Assembly: GCA_965276785.1 (NCBI GenBank)
Contig: OZ255629.1
Span: 868,001 to 932,000, forward strand
Source of the DNA: LMUY01 sp965276785
GTDB lineage: Bacteria; Pseudomonadota; Alphaproteobacteria; Acetobacterales; Acetobacteraceae
Reading direction: 5' to 3'
DNA: 64,000 nucleotides
Shown: piece after piece, positions 45,520 to 54,367 of the stretch
Position numbering within the stretch: position 1 is the first letter of the stretch
How the letters are laid out: each line of letters starts with the position of its first letter
Translations under genes and position numbers: made by a program
Notes under the pieces: generated by a model
Told to the model about the DNA's origin: nothing
Database searches by the model: none
The model's input: only the letters and a program-made list of their open reading frames with translations

Positions 45520-46258
45520 CGTAATGCCGCTGCCGCAAGCGTTGCTGGAGTTCCGCAACGTCAACACGCACTACGGCGACCTGCACGTGTTGAAGGACGT
45601 GAACTACAACATCGCGGAGGGCGAGATCATCTGTCTGTTGGGCGGCAATGCCTGCGGCAAGTCGACCACGATGAAGACCATCATGGGCGTGGTGCGCCCG
45701 ACCACGGGCAGCGTGATGTTCGACGGCAAGCCGATCGAACGGCTTTCCACCGCCGAGCGGGTGCGGCGAGGGATCGCCCCCGTGCTGGAGGCACGGCGCC
45801 TGTTCCCGCGCATGACGGTGTTCGAGAACCTGGAAATGGGCGCCTACACGCGCAAGGCTGGCCCCGAGTTCGAGCAGGATCTCGCCCGCGTGTATGAGTT
45901 GTTCCCCCGGGTGAAGGAGCGCCGCACCCAATTGGCTGGAACGCTCTCGGGCGGCGAGCAGCAGATGGTGGCGATCGGCCGCGCGCTGATGGCCCGGCCT
46001 CGGCTGATCTGCATGGACGAGCCTTCGATGGGCCTGTCGCCGCTATTCGTGGAGCAGACCTTCGGCACCATCCAAGCGATCAACCGCCAGGGCATGACCA
46101 TCTTCATGGTGGAGCAGAACGCCAACATGGCGCTGCAGATCGCGCACCGGGCTTATGTGCTGCAGACTGGCCAGGTCGTGTTGCAGGGCACGGCGGAGGA
46201 GATGCGGGTGAACCCGGTGATCCGCGAGGCGTACCTAGGCGAGATGGCCATCGCGTGA
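45512..46258 (+). CDS. livF: Branched-chain amino acid-type ABC ATPase LivF
   Basis: A 248-residue ATPase. Walker A is GGNACGKST, with Ala where most LivF proteins have Gly; signature LSGGEQQMVAIGRAL; Walker B LICMDEPSMGLSP; H-loop VEQNANMAL. The start is GTG 45512 inside the end of the fusion gene (8-nt overlap) or ATG 45524. It is the last gene of the operon and is followed by a strong hairpin. Confidence 0.92.
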   Translation: MPDVMPLPQALLEFRNVNTHYGDLHVLKDVNYNIAEGEIICLLGGNACGKSTTMKTIMGVVRPTTGSVMFDGKPIERLSTAERVRRGIAPVLEARRLFPRMTVFENLEMGAYTRKAGPEFEQDLARVYELFPRVKERRTQLAGTLSGGEQQMVAIGRALMARPRLICMDEPSMGLSPLFVEQTFGTIQAINRQGMTIFMVEQNANMALQIAHRAYVLQTGQVVLQGTAEEMRVNPVIREAYLGEMAIA

Positions 46259-46393
46259 TTTGCGACCGTATGCGGGGCCGACCTGCTTGCCAGCAAGCCA
46301 GGCGAGTTTGAATCGACGAATGCGAGCGGCTGTGGCGGTGACAGCATCCGGGCGAATCCATTCCCACCTTGCCCGACCAAACGCGAGCGCCCC

Positions 46394-46432
46394 GGGTGAC
46401 GGTGAGCCAACACACCCAGCTCACCGTCATCC
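46394..46432. terminator. Bidirectional terminator hairpin between convergent genes
   Basis: A 14-bp stem (GGGTGACGGTGAGC, then GCTCACCGTCATCC, one G:T pair) with an 11-nt loop, placed between the end of the livF operon and the end of the convergent beta-propeller gene (stop at 46440). No long T-run flanks it on either side. Confidence 0.6.
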
Positions 46433-46439
46433 AACCGCC

Positions 46440-47684
46440 TCAGTGGCCTTGCAGATCGTCCACGAACTGCTCGATGCTACGGTCCAGTGGGCTCGACGCC
46501 TGCTTGCCCGCGTAAACAACGATGCACCCATTGGTGCAGGATGGATCGCTCGGCGTCGGCCCGAACGGCACAAAGATGTGGTTGTTGCGGCTTTCTACGG
46601 AGACCGAATGAGCCGATGCCGATGTCGAGATGTTGGTGACGAACTTGTTGGTTAGCGCGTCGATCACGCCCAGCACCGGGCCACCTGCAGCAGGTGAATT
46701 GCCCCGCGCGGCCAGGTAGAACTTATTGTCGCCAGGATTGAACCAAATCTCGTCAGACCCAGAGACCTGCGGGATAGTTGCCAACAGAGTTCCGTTCTGC
46801 GTGCTGAAAATCTGCGAGTTGTTGGTCAGCGAGCAACCCACCAGCAGGTTGTGCTTCGGCCCAAGCGCGATGCCGGCGCCGTTGCAGTTCGCTACCGGAT
46901 ATTCGGCCACTTCACTCTGTAACCGCGGGTTCACCACCGAAATGGCACCGCTGTTCACGTCGGTGCCGAACTGCGTCAGGTTTACGTCGAACAGGCCATT
47001 GGAGGGATCGTAAACGGATGCCTCGACCCCTGCAGCCGCGGTGTAGACAATATGGCCCAGCACGTGACGGTCATTCGGGTTGGTCGAGATGAAGGTGATG
47101 AAGGGTGGACTGGCGGCATTGTTCGCCACCACGAGGATGTGGTCTTTCGGGTCATACGCCATCTCGTCCGCCCGGGTGAGGTCCGCCGTGGCGGTATTCG
47201 GCAGGGCGGTGGAGATCGTGTCAACGATCTTCTCCGAATACAAATCCACCACCTTGACGGTGCTGTCGCCATCACCAACCCAGATTTCGCCCGAGCCCAC
47301 CACCTGAACACCGTCAGGTCCCGAGATGCCGTTATTGATCACGCCGTCGGTGGATTTCACGCCAACAAACCCGCCGATTTGCGCCGCCACCGTGTTGGTG
47401 CGGGTGTCGAATATGTCGAGCGCTGCGTTGGATCGGTCCGCAAGGTAGTAGAGCGGCAACTTCGCATCGGCGAAACCTATGTCGAACACCGAGAGCGGCT
47501 GACCCGGCACCGCGATGGTAGCAATGCGGGAGTAGGTTTCTGTTTTGCCGCCTTTGAGCAGGGAGTCCAGGCTGGCGGCAATGCCGTTATCGGCCGCCTT
47601 GCCAGCTCCGGCCATGCCCATCATGAAGCCGGACAACGCCACGCCTGCCACAATATGGCGGCGGTTCAACCACGCTTGACGCAT
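46440..47684 (-). CDS. Exported YncE-like beta-propeller protein
   Basis: A 414-residue secreted protein. The N-terminus is RRHIVAGVALSGFMMGMAGAG with a signal peptide cleaved near GKAAD. The remainder is made of repeated four-strand blades typical of YncE/40-residue NHL-like propellers: NAALDIFDTRTNTVAAQIGG, DSTVKVVDLYSEKIVDTIST and LGVIDALTNKFVTNI. Two cysteines near the C-terminus (DPSCTNGCIVVYAG) may form a disulfide. Start 47684 has GGGAGG upstream; the longer frame to 47849 lacks support. Such proteins often bind ligands or redox cofactors in the periplasm, but no specific role is evident. Confidence 0.82.
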   Translation of the reverse strand: MRQAWLNRRHIVAGVALSGFMMGMAGAGKAADNGIAASLDSLLKGGKTETYSRIATIAVPGQPLSVFDIGFADAKLPLYYLADRSNAALDIFDTRTNTVAAQIGGFVGVKSTDGVINNGISGPDGVQVVGSGEIWVGDGDSTVKVVDLYSEKIVDTISTALPNTATADLTRADEMAYDPKDHILVVANNAASPPFITFISTNPNDRHVLGHIVYTAAAGVEASVYDPSNGLFDVNLTQFGTDVNSGAISVVNPRLQSEVAEYPVANCNGAGIALGPKHNLLVGCSLTNNSQIFSTQNGTLLATIPQVSGSDEIWFNPGDNKFYLAARGNSPAAGGPVLGVIDALTNKFVTNISTSASAHSVSVESRNNHIFVPFGPTPSDPSCTNGCIVVYAGKQASSPLDRSIEQFVDDLQGH

Positions 47685-47853
47685 TGCATACGCCTCCCAA
47701 GACACAGCTTGCCGGCCGTGCGTTTGCTGTTGGAAGCGTGCCAATCGACCGGCACGCCCGCCGAGGAACTTGCCTGGCGACATTTTCGTGGTCAATCCAG
47801 TCACGCGAGCGCAATAATGCCCTTCGGCCGTCATCGCGACCGGCTGCAAGACC

Positions 47854-48666
47854 TTAATATTCGTTCAGAATTTGAAAGGGATAGCGCGCAGCGTCGGCCG
47901 TCAGGCGCGCAACGGTGTGGCGGGTGATGCGGGCTCCTCCCGATATCGCTACCGAAACTGTGATGTCCAGCACGGGCGGCCCATTTGCCAATGAGTCGGG
48001 TTCGTCACTCAGCGGGATCGGCTCGCCCGCATCTTGTTGCGCAAGGCGGATCGCCGGGTCGGCCTGGCTGAGGTCCACGACTCCGGTTTGATAGGCCGAC
48101 AGAAACGGCGCCAGCCGCGTCAGCAACTCCGGCGTCATTCCACGCACCAGGGCGAGTTCGTCAAAGGTCTCGAAATCCGAACCAGGCGGGCCATAGGCGA
48201 GCCCGGCCGCCCGGTATTCGGCGGCCTTGGCGCCATGCGGTCGCGCTTGTTCGGTGGCGGTCCGCCAATCCAGCACGGCATCGGCCAGCGCGGCGGCTTG
48301 GGGCTTAGGCTCGCCCAAATTGGCCAACAGCGCCGCCAGCACAGCGCCCGATACCACGTTGAGCCCGAGCCGACCGGCTTCGCTGCGGATCTGCACCCGC
48401 GCCACGCCGCCTGCCATCTGGAGCAGATGGACGCTGCCATCGGCTATCCAGCGGCCGGGAGTGCTGTCCAACAGGTGAAAGATGGTTTCCTGCAGCGCTC
48501 CCTCTGCCAGGGCCCTAGCTATTGCAGCACTGCGCACATTGCCACCCCGGCGCGCCTCCAGCCGGCCGGACACAGCAAGCTGAGAGCCGAGCAGCGCCAG
48601 GAACAGCACCCACCACAGCACGACCAGCAACGCAAAGCCCCGCTCGCCGGCTCCGTGGCGACGCAT
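47854..48666 (-). CDS. gspK: Type II secretion minor pseudopilin GspK
   Basis: A 270-residue minor pseudopilin, the pilus-tip protein that forms a complex with GspI and GspJ. The prepilin motif is ERGFALLVVLWWVLFLALLG, with Val where the other pseudopilins have Glu at mature position 5, as expected for GspK. GspK blocks follow: RRGGNVRSAAIARALAEGAL, LNVVSGAVLAALLANLG, DAVLDWRTATEQ and FETFDELALVRGMTPEL. Start ATG 48666 gives a short basic leader. It follows gspJ almost without a gap. Confidence 0.88.
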   Translation of the reverse strand: MRRHGAGERGFALLVVLWWVLFLALLGSQLAVSGRLEARRGGNVRSAAIARALAEGALQETIFHLLDSTPGRWIADGSVHLLQMAGGVARVQIRSEAGRLGLNVVSGAVLAALLANLGEPKPQAAALADAVLDWRTATEQARPHGAKAAEYRAAGLAYGPPGSDFETFDELALVRGMTPELLTRLAPFLSAYQTGVVDLSQADPAIRLAQQDAGEPIPLSDEPDSLANGPPVLDITVSVAISGGARITRHTVARLTADAARYPFQILNEY

Positions 48667-48667
48667 C

Positions 48668-49294
48668 CTATCCGCTCGTTCTGGCCAAGGCGCGGGTCTG
48701 GCGTGTCGCGGCCACAATCGGCGGCCAGTGGCGCGGGTCGCCCGGCGCAAACACCAGTTGGATCCGAACCAAGGCAGGCAGGCTGGTGCCAGACCAAGTG
48801 GCAAGCCATTCCGTTCGGTCCGTCGACAGGTAGCTGATCTCCAACGCAGCCAGACCGGTCAGCAGCACCGCCTGCCTCGGCGGCAGAGGGGCAGTCAGCC
48901 GCTCGGCGTGGACATGCGCAAGCCAGCGTAGCACGAGGCGGTTGCCGTCACGGCCCAGGGACGCGTCCCAACGAGGGGCCGTTCCACCTCCATTCGGCGC
49001 GAGGTTTGGCGCCGGGTCGGCGGTGATGCAGATGAAGCCATTTGCGTGGCCGACCAGGCCGGGACGTTCCGGGTTATTGGGCAGGGACATGCCAGCCACA
49101 ACGCGACGCAACAGCCGGTCGGCCGGCTCGAGACCGTCGCCACGGGCTTCCACATGCGCCTGCGCCCGAACGGCGGCAAAGCCCAAGCGCGTGCTGCCGG
49201 CCAGCCCGGCGATAATGAAGCCGAGGATGAGCAGCGCCACCATCATTTCGAGTAAGGTGAAGCCGTTGGCGCCACCGCCGCGCCGGCCGCTCAC
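48668..49294 (-). CDS. gspJ: Type II secretion minor pseudopilin GspJ
   Basis: About 208 residues. The prepilin cleavage/N-methylation site is ANGFTLLEMMVALLILGFII, with Glu at position 5 of the mature protein. The rest is the GspJ fold (GDGLEPADRLLRRVVAGMSL; LAALEISYLSTD). Start GTG 49294 overlaps the gspI stop (GTGA) and yields a short basic leader (SGRRGGGAN); the upstream extension to 49462 is not credible. It works with GspI and GspK at the pseudopilus tip. Confidence 0.85.
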   Translation of the reverse strand: MSGRRGGGANGFTLLEMMVALLILGFIIAGLAGSTRLGFAAVRAQAHVEARGDGLEPADRLLRRVVAGMSLPNNPERPGLVGHANGFICITADPAPNLAPNGGGTAPRWDASLGRDGNRLVLRWLAHVHAERLTAPLPPRQAVLLTGLAALEISYLSTDRTEWLATWSGTSLPALVRIQLVFAPGDPRHWPPIVAATRQTRALARTSG

Positions 49295-49731
49295 TGCACC
49301 GGGCCCAACTTGGCACTGTCCAGTTCCATCGACCGGCTGCGCCCATCCTCGCGCCAACTGATCACGACCGTGAGCCGATAGAGCGTGACGCTGCCGGGCG
49401 GAACGTCTGTCAGCGTTGCGGCGGGATGCACCACGCCCGTGCGGCTGATGCGGGCGTGCCAATGGAAGCCGCCGCCGTCCTCGCCCTGCCGGTCACTGTC
49501 GAGCAAGGGGGCGGCGGAGATCGCGGCCAAGTGCGACTCGGCACGCGTCACAGCCTCGTCGGTGCGGCTAGCGGCGCGGGTGGACTCGATCGCCACTGTG
49601 GTGGTGCGCGCCATGGCGCCAACCGCGAGCGATGCGATCAGGAACGCGACCATCACTTCAAGCAGGGTGAAGCCCCGCTCACGGCCGCCTGGCCGTGCGG
49701 CTGTCTCAGCTCTTTGGCCGTACGGTCCCAT
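49291..49731 (-). CDS. gspI: Type II secretion minor pseudopilin GspI
   Basis: A 146-residue pseudopilin: leader ending RERG, then FTLLEVMVAFLIASLAVGAM, an intact type IV prepilin signal. The body is short, as in GspI, ending in VISWREDGRSRSMELDSA. It begins 44 nt downstream of lpxB on the same strand. Genes for GspG, GspH and the rest of the secretion machine are not in the window, so the assembly platform must be encoded elsewhere or missing. Confidence 0.85.
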   Translation of the reverse strand: MGPYGQRAETAARPGGRERGFTLLEVMVAFLIASLAVGAMARTTTVAIESTRAASRTDEAVTRAESHLAAISAAPLLDSDRQGEDGGGFHWHARISRTGVVHPAATLTDVPPGSVTLYRLTVVISWREDGRSRSMELDSAKLGPVQ

Positions 49732-49775
49732 TCGGGCTCCTTTCTCAGCCGGGTGTATGGTGGCGTATCGAGGTC

Positions 49776-50939
49776 TCAGCTCTGCACCACCTCCAATACC
49801 GCCGCAGCCGCAAGCTCCGAGGGTAGGCCGCCGCCGCTCGGCCGCAAGCTTTCGACCACAGCCTCAAACCCGCGTCGTTGCCCTGCCGCCTTCTCCGGCT
49901 CGCGCAGCAATGACAGCACAACTGCGCAGAGCGTCTGCGGTGTGCAGGCCTCCTGCAGCAACTCCGGCACTACCTCGCGTCCTGCCAGCAGGTTCACCAT
50001 CGCCACATGCGGCACCCGGATCATCCGCCGGGCCATGAACGCGGAGACGGCGTTCACCCGATATGTCACCGCCATCGGCACGCCCGCCAGCGCCAGCTCC
50101 AGCGTGGAGGTGCCCGACTTGGTCAGCGCGGCGGCAGCGGCGGCATAGGCGTCGTGCTTGTCCGCGTCATCCGTGACGACTATCGGCGCTATCGCCCAGC
50201 CAGCGGCCGCCGCTTGCACCAGCTCCCCGACCGCGGCGGACACGGGAACCACCGGCACGAGCCCCGGCACCTCCGCCGCGAGCAATGCGACTGTGCGGGC
50301 GAACACCGGCAGCAGCCGCGGCGCCTCGCTGCGCCGGCTGCCGGGCATTAGCACAACGATTGTGCCGTCTGCCGCCAAACCGTGCCGCGCCCGGAACCGT
50401 GCGCCATCCCCGCTTTCAGCCCCCGATTGCAGCACCGGGTGGCCCACGAACCGTGCCGGCAGCCCGTGGCGCGCGAAATAGCCTTCCTCAAACGGCAACA
50501 GGCATAACAAGGCGTCCCACAGCCCCGGAAACCGCTTTAGCCGGTGTTCCCGCCAGGCCCAAACTTGCGGCGCCACATATTGCACCCGTTTCACCCCCAA
50601 AGGCGCGACCCGGCGCAGCACATGCAGCCCAAAGCCGGGGGAATCGACCGTCACAACCACATCGGGATGGCGGGCTGCCACGTCCGCCACGACGGAGCGC
50701 AACCGGCGGCGCAACAAGCGGATGCGCGGCAGGATCTCCACCAGCCCCATCACGGCCAGGTCGCGCATTGGGAACAGGCTCTCCAAGCCCTGCGCCATCA
50801 TGTTGGGGCCGCCCACGCCGGCAAATCGCACGCCCGGCTCCACCGCTCGCAGCGCCGCCATCAGCCGCCCGGCAAGCACGTCCCCGCTGGCCTCGCCGGC
50901 CACCAAGTAGACCAGCGTCAGGGCGCGACCACGCGGCAA
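49776..50939 (-). CDS. lpxB: Lipid-A-disaccharide synthase
   Basis: About 387 residues, GT19 family; joins UDP-2,3-diacylglucosamine and lipid X to form the lipid A disaccharide. Landmarks are YLVAGEASGDVLAGRLM, FAGVGGPNM, AVMGLVEILPRI, VDSPGFGLHV, YVAPQVWAWREHR, LPFEEGYF and MPGSRRSEA. The start is uncertain: TTG 50939 gives a normal N-terminus and overlaps the nitrilase-family gene by 22 nt; no ATG is available in a sensible place. Together with kdsA it shows a conventional Gram-negative lipid A. Confidence 0.92.
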   Translation of the reverse strand: MPRGRALTLVYLVAGEASGDVLAGRLMAALRAVEPGVRFAGVGGPNMMAQGLESLFPMRDLAVMGLVEILPRIRLLRRRLRSVVADVAARHPDVVVTVDSPGFGLHVLRRVAPLGVKRVQYVAPQVWAWREHRLKRFPGLWDALLCLLPFEEGYFARHGLPARFVGHPVLQSGAESGDGARFRARHGLAADGTIVVLMPGSRRSEAPRLLPVFARTVALLAAEVPGLVPVVPVSAAVGELVQAAAAGWAIAPIVVTDDADKHDAYAAAAAALTKSGTSTLELALAGVPMAVTYRVNAVSAFMARRMIRVPHVAMVNLLAGREVVPELLQEACTPQTLCAVVLSLLREPEKAAGQRRGFEAVVESLRPSGGGLPSELAAAAVLEVVQS

Positions 50940-51778
50940 GGCGGCGGCGCGGCCGGGTAGTCGCGATGGTTGCGCACCGCGCCGTCCTCCCGCACCCGCA
51001 GCAGCGCCGCCGGGTCGAGCTCGGCATGCAGCCAGCCCGGCGCATCCAGCGGCAGCCGGCACACCACGCCATTATCGGCAAAGCCTTGGTCCACCGGCCC
51101 AAACACCGCGGCATAGCCGCGATTGCAATCCAGCGCCGCCAGCCAGGGCGCATCCCCCACGGTCGTCACCACCGCCACAAAGCACTGATTGGCCAGGGCG
51201 CAGGCGCGCGCTGCCAGCCGCACCCGGTTGAACCCGGCGAGCGTGTCGGTATCGGTTGGCACCAGCAGCAGCCAGGCGCCCGCCTCCACCTGCGCCCGGG
51301 CCAATGGCGGATGCTCGATGTCGTAGCAGACGCAAACCCCGATGCGCCCCCAAGGCGTCTCGAACACCGACGGAGGCCGCCCCGGCAAAACGCCCCACTG
51401 CTCGGCTTCGAAGCGGGTCACCCGATGCTTGTCCTGAAACATCACGGCTCCCGCGGGCGAGATCAGTGGCGCATGGTTCACCGCCGCGCCGCTCGCCAGC
51501 CGGACCGGCATCGACCCGCCGAGCAGCCATATCCGATGCCGGGCGGCGGCTGCGCGCATGAGTTCCAACACCGCATCGTGCTGTTCGCACGCCGCGTCCA
51601 GCTCCGCCGCGAGGGAGGGCAGCGGGGCTGGCAGCGCGTCCAGGCTGGCGTATTCCGGCAGCGCCACGAACTCCGCGCCCGCGGCGGCCGCTTCCGCCAG
51701 CCGCAACTCCAGCGCGGCGGCCCAACTGGCTCGGTCGGGATAGCGCCCGACTTTATACTGCAGCAGCGCTAGCCGCAC
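50918..51778 (-). CDS. Carbon-nitrogen hydrolase (nitrilase superfamily)
   Basis: A 286-residue hydrolase with the Glu-Lys-Cys triad visible: Glu in FVALPEYASL, Lys in MFQDKHRVTR and Cys in VCVCYDIEHPP. Members cleave amides or nitriles; the specific branch (omega-amidase, N-carbamyl hydrolase or other) is not clear. Start GTG 51778 leads to RLALLQYKVGRYPDRASW, the normal beginning of the fold, and overlaps the stop of the acetyltransferase gene by 10 nt. The pairing with a GNAT protein through overlapping frames suggests joint function. Confidence 0.87.
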   Translation of the reverse strand: MRLALLQYKVGRYPDRASWAAALELRLAEAAAAGAEFVALPEYASLDALPAPLPSLAAELDAACEQHDAVLELMRAAAARHRIWLLGGSMPVRLASGAAVNHAPLISPAGAVMFQDKHRVTRFEAEQWGVLPGRPPSVFETPWGRIGVCVCYDIEHPPLARAQVEAGAWLLLVPTDTDTLAGFNRVRLAARACALANQCFVAVVTTVGDAPWLAALDCNRGYAAVFGPVDQGFADNGVVCRLPLDAPGWLHAELDPAALLRVREDGAVRNHRDYPAAPPPCRVVAP

Positions 51779-52392
51779 GGCAGCGGCGCACCGTTCAGCG
51801 ACTTGATCCAGAAATCCAGCGTATGCTGCGACGCCTGCGCCTCGCCGCGGTCCGGCCAGGTCATCGCGCAGCAGACGCCCGGCAGCGGCGCATAGCCGCG
51901 GCGCCGCCAGAACGCGTCGTTGGTGTGCGGCTCGGCCGGGCGCAACGGATGATCGAGCGGCCGGCGAACCGAGCAGAACACCGCGAACTCCGCTGTCGAC
52001 ACTGCCCGGGCGTGCGATTCGCGCAGTTGAAAGAACCGCACGCCGAGCCCCTTGCCGCGCCATTGCTGTAACACGATGCCTTCGCCGAAATAGAAGAACT
52101 GCCTTAGGTCCCAGCCCCGCGCGATGAACGGCGCCTGCACGTTGGCCGTCTCGTCGCCGAGCGGCAGGCAGGTGGCGGCGCCCACCGGTTGGCCCTCGGC
52201 GCTGGCCAGGAACAGCGCGGCGCGCGGATGCGCCATGTAACTCGAAATGTATGGCTCGCTGGCAACGCTGCCCTGGTAGAGGTAGGGCCAGTCGTAGAAC
52301 ACCTCCACGTGCAGGCGCTGGAACGCTGCCATCGCCTCCGCCATGGCGGCCCCAGTGAATGTGCGGATGCGGATGTCGCTATGATCGGCCAT
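51769..52392 (-). CDS. GNAT-family N-acetyltransferase
   Basis: A 207-residue acetyltransferase. MADHSDIRIRTFTGAAMAEA starts the fold (start 52392); the frame continues upstream to 52665 without family support. The acetyl-CoA pocket is GIVLQQWRGKGLGVRFFQLR (R-x-x-G-x-G), followed by AVFCSVRRP and DAFWRRRGYAPLP, where the strand pairing of the fold is expected. LFLASAEGQPVGAATCLPLG lies on strand 4. The substrate is unknown. It is coupled to the nitrilase-family gene by a 10-nt overlap. Confidence 0.83.
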   Translation of the reverse strand: MADHSDIRIRTFTGAAMAEAMAAFQRLHVEVFYDWPYLYQGSVASEPYISSYMAHPRAALFLASAEGQPVGAATCLPLGDETANVQAPFIARGWDLRQFFYFGEGIVLQQWRGKGLGVRFFQLRESHARAVSTAEFAVFCSVRRPLDHPLRPAEPHTNDAFWRRRGYAPLPGVCCAMTWPDRGEAQASQHTLDFWIKSLNGAPLPCG

Positions 52393-52431
52393 GTCCGCTG
52401 CATAAGTGCCATCCCAAGGAGGCGCAACCGC

Positions 52432-52713
52432 ATGCCCGATCGCATTCTGTGCCACGTGACCACCCAAGCGGCGTGGGACGCGGCGGGCGACAGCCTCAGC
52501 GCCGAGCCGTTCCTGCATTGCTGCACGGAGGCGCAACTGCCGTTCGTCCTCGCGCGGCACTTTGCCGGGCGGACGGGGCTGCTCATCCTGCGCTTTGATC
52601 CGCAGCAGGTGCGGGGCTGCATTCGGTGGGAACGGAGCGAGCCGGACCAGGACCCGTTTCCGCATCTCTATGGCAGCCTTCCGCTTGCCGCTGTCACCGC
52701 GTCGCCCGGCTAG
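52432..52713 (+). CDS. DUF952 family protein
   Basis: A 93-residue DUF952 protein. The characteristic pattern is seen in RILCHVTTQAAWDAAG, EPFLHCCTEAQLPFVLARHF and LLILRFDPQQV, ending in FPHLYGSLPLAAV. The conserved His, Arg and Asp residues suggest an ADP-ribosyltransferase-like fold reported for this family (from memory, tentative). Start ATG 52432 has a strong AAGGAGG at the right distance. It diverges from the GNAT gene across only 39 bp. Confidence 0.85.
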   Translation: MPDRILCHVTTQAAWDAAGDSLSAEPFLHCCTEAQLPFVLARHFAGRTGLLILRFDPQQVRGCIRWERSEPDQDPFPHLYGSLPLAAVTASPG

Positions 52714-53015
52714 GTCGGTCAGCCAACACGCCGAGTCGTGTGGGAAGCGGCCTGTCTGCTTCCGGGTAGAAATCTGAAATAGCCGACATCGTCAGAGTGG
52801 TGTGATCTGATCGGTCTCAGACCGATCGCGCGAACCACCCAGATCGCCCGAAGCCGAAATTCGCACCAGACTTCTGCACGAGCTAAGCCGCTGACGAAGC
52901 TGCCTCTCCGGCATGGTGCAATAGTCTTGAATTACGCGACACGAACGATGGGCGGGCGGCACTATTGGAACCCGGGTCGGTTTCGTAAACCTTTTTCCGA
53001 ACGCCGTGCCGGAGA
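52714..53015. other. Intergenic region with an exact palindrome, no gene
   Basis: About 300 bases between DUF952 and the broken DUF4238 gene. No protein-like frame is seen. A 9-bp exact inverted repeat with a single central base lies at 52809-52827 (GATCGGTCT c AGACCGATC). Its size and symmetry are those of an operator for a dimeric regulator, but no regulator gene is adjacent. Confidence 0.45.
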
Positions 53016-53898
53016 TTAGCTCAGTCGGTCCTTGCTCTCGATGCAGTGCGTGCGGTTGGCGATGAGGAAGCCCCCGTGTTCCCGGAATCGCTTGGATTCC
53101 GTTTCGACGCGGAACCGGGAATAACGGGCGGTAAGGTCGCGGGCGTTGTCGCTTTTTGCGCTGCCCAATACCAAGTTTTCGGCGCACTTAGCGGTGCAGG
53201 CGTTCACCTTCTCGACGATCTCCGGTCCGACAAAGCCGCCGCGTATGGTTCCAAGCGGCTCCTTTGTGAAGTCAAGATCCATGTCCCGGAACTTCCTGGG
53301 GTTCCGGGTGAGGTCGCATCTGATGCAGAGCCTCGGCGTTACCGGCAGATACCGCACGAACGGGATGCGCCGCCCCGGCGGCCCCCACGTGTTCCCTTGG
53401 TCCTCGAACGAAGCTGGGTTGTCGCTGGTGAGGTACTCGGTTCCGGTATCGTTTTCGAACACGTCCCACTCGGCGTTGTAGAGTGCCCACGCCAATTTCA
53501 GGACGCTTCGCGCACTCTCGGCGCGGACGAAATCCGCCTCCGTCTGGACTTTGATATCGCCGCGTTCAACGTCCTCGATTGCCGCTCGCAGCTTCACGTC
53601 CGGCTTCCCCCTCTCGGTCGCAATCGTGTCGTAAGCTGAGACGGTGTTTATGGCGTTTTGGTTAGAAATCTCAACGGCAACGCGGGTCCACGTCGGGGTG
53701 CAAACCATCAGTTGCGCCCAATACCCGGCGATGTGCAGCTTGTCGCGCATGTCGGCGGAACGCCTCTTGAGAGCGTCTACGGCATAGTTCCAAAGTTGTT
53801 CGAACTCGGCCCGGTATTCGCCTAGGTATTCCGGCTCTGATAAGAAGTCCAGAATTATGTCCCCGTTCGGCTCGTGGCAAATATCCTTGGGCCTGGAG

Positions 53899-53936
53899 TG
53901 GACCCCTGGAGTGAGACAGGTAAATTCGGACAGCTC
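53899..53936 (+). repeat. IS3 left terminal inverted repeat
   Basis: 38-nt left end, TGGACCCC...GGACAGCTC, imperfect match to the right end. Confidence 0.75.
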
Positions 53937-53956
53937 CCAACGAGGAGAATGTGCCG

Positions 53957-54367
53957 ATGTCCCTGAGCGAGTCTGGGCGCCACAGCCGGGAGTTCATGCT
54001 GAAGGCTGTGGAGCGATTGGAAGCTGGCGAGCGCGCAAGCGCCTTGGCCATCGAGCTGAATGTGCAGCGAACGATTATCTATCACTGGCGTGAGCGGGTT
54101 CGCGCGAACGGCGCGGAGGCGCTGACGAGCAAACGCGGGCGCCCGCGCACGCCGGAGGTCCTTGCGGCGGCTGGCTTGCGCGCGTCGCGTGCCAAGGCGG
54201 ATAGCTTGGCCCAGGCGCGAACGCAGATCGCCGAGCTGGAGCGCAAGGTGGGCCAGCAGCAGCTGGACCTGGATTGTTTCAGAGGCGCCTTGCAGCACAT
54301 AGAGGGTTCACGCCGGCCGAGCGACACGCCTGGCGTGACCGCGTCTTCGCCCACATCCAGGCAATGA
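53957..54367 (+). CDS. IS3-family transposase OrfA
   Basis: A 136-residue helix-turn-helix protein (SREFMLKAVERLEAGERASA, then ELNVQRTIIYHWRERVRANG) ending with a leucine-zipper-like helix (IAELERKVGQQQLDLDCFRG), the standard OrfA layout. ATG 53957 follows GAGGAGA; GTG 53951 is also possible. It overlaps OrfB in the -1 frame. No canonical A-rich slippery heptamer is visible in the overlap, so how OrfB is translated is unclear. Confidence 0.87.
   Translation: MSLSESGRHSREFMLKAVERLEAGERASALAIELNVQRTIIYHWRERVRANGAEALTSKRGRPRTPEVLAAAGLRASRAKADSLAQARTQIAELERKVGQQQLDLDCFRGALQHIEGSRRPSDTPGVTASSPTSRQ

Noticed and set aside
53008..53030. Sequence GGAGATTAGCTCAGTCGGT resembling the 5' half of a tRNA
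   Set aside because: No matching acceptor stem, anticodon arm or T-loop follows, and the stretch spans the end of the DUF4238 reading frame (stop at 53016).
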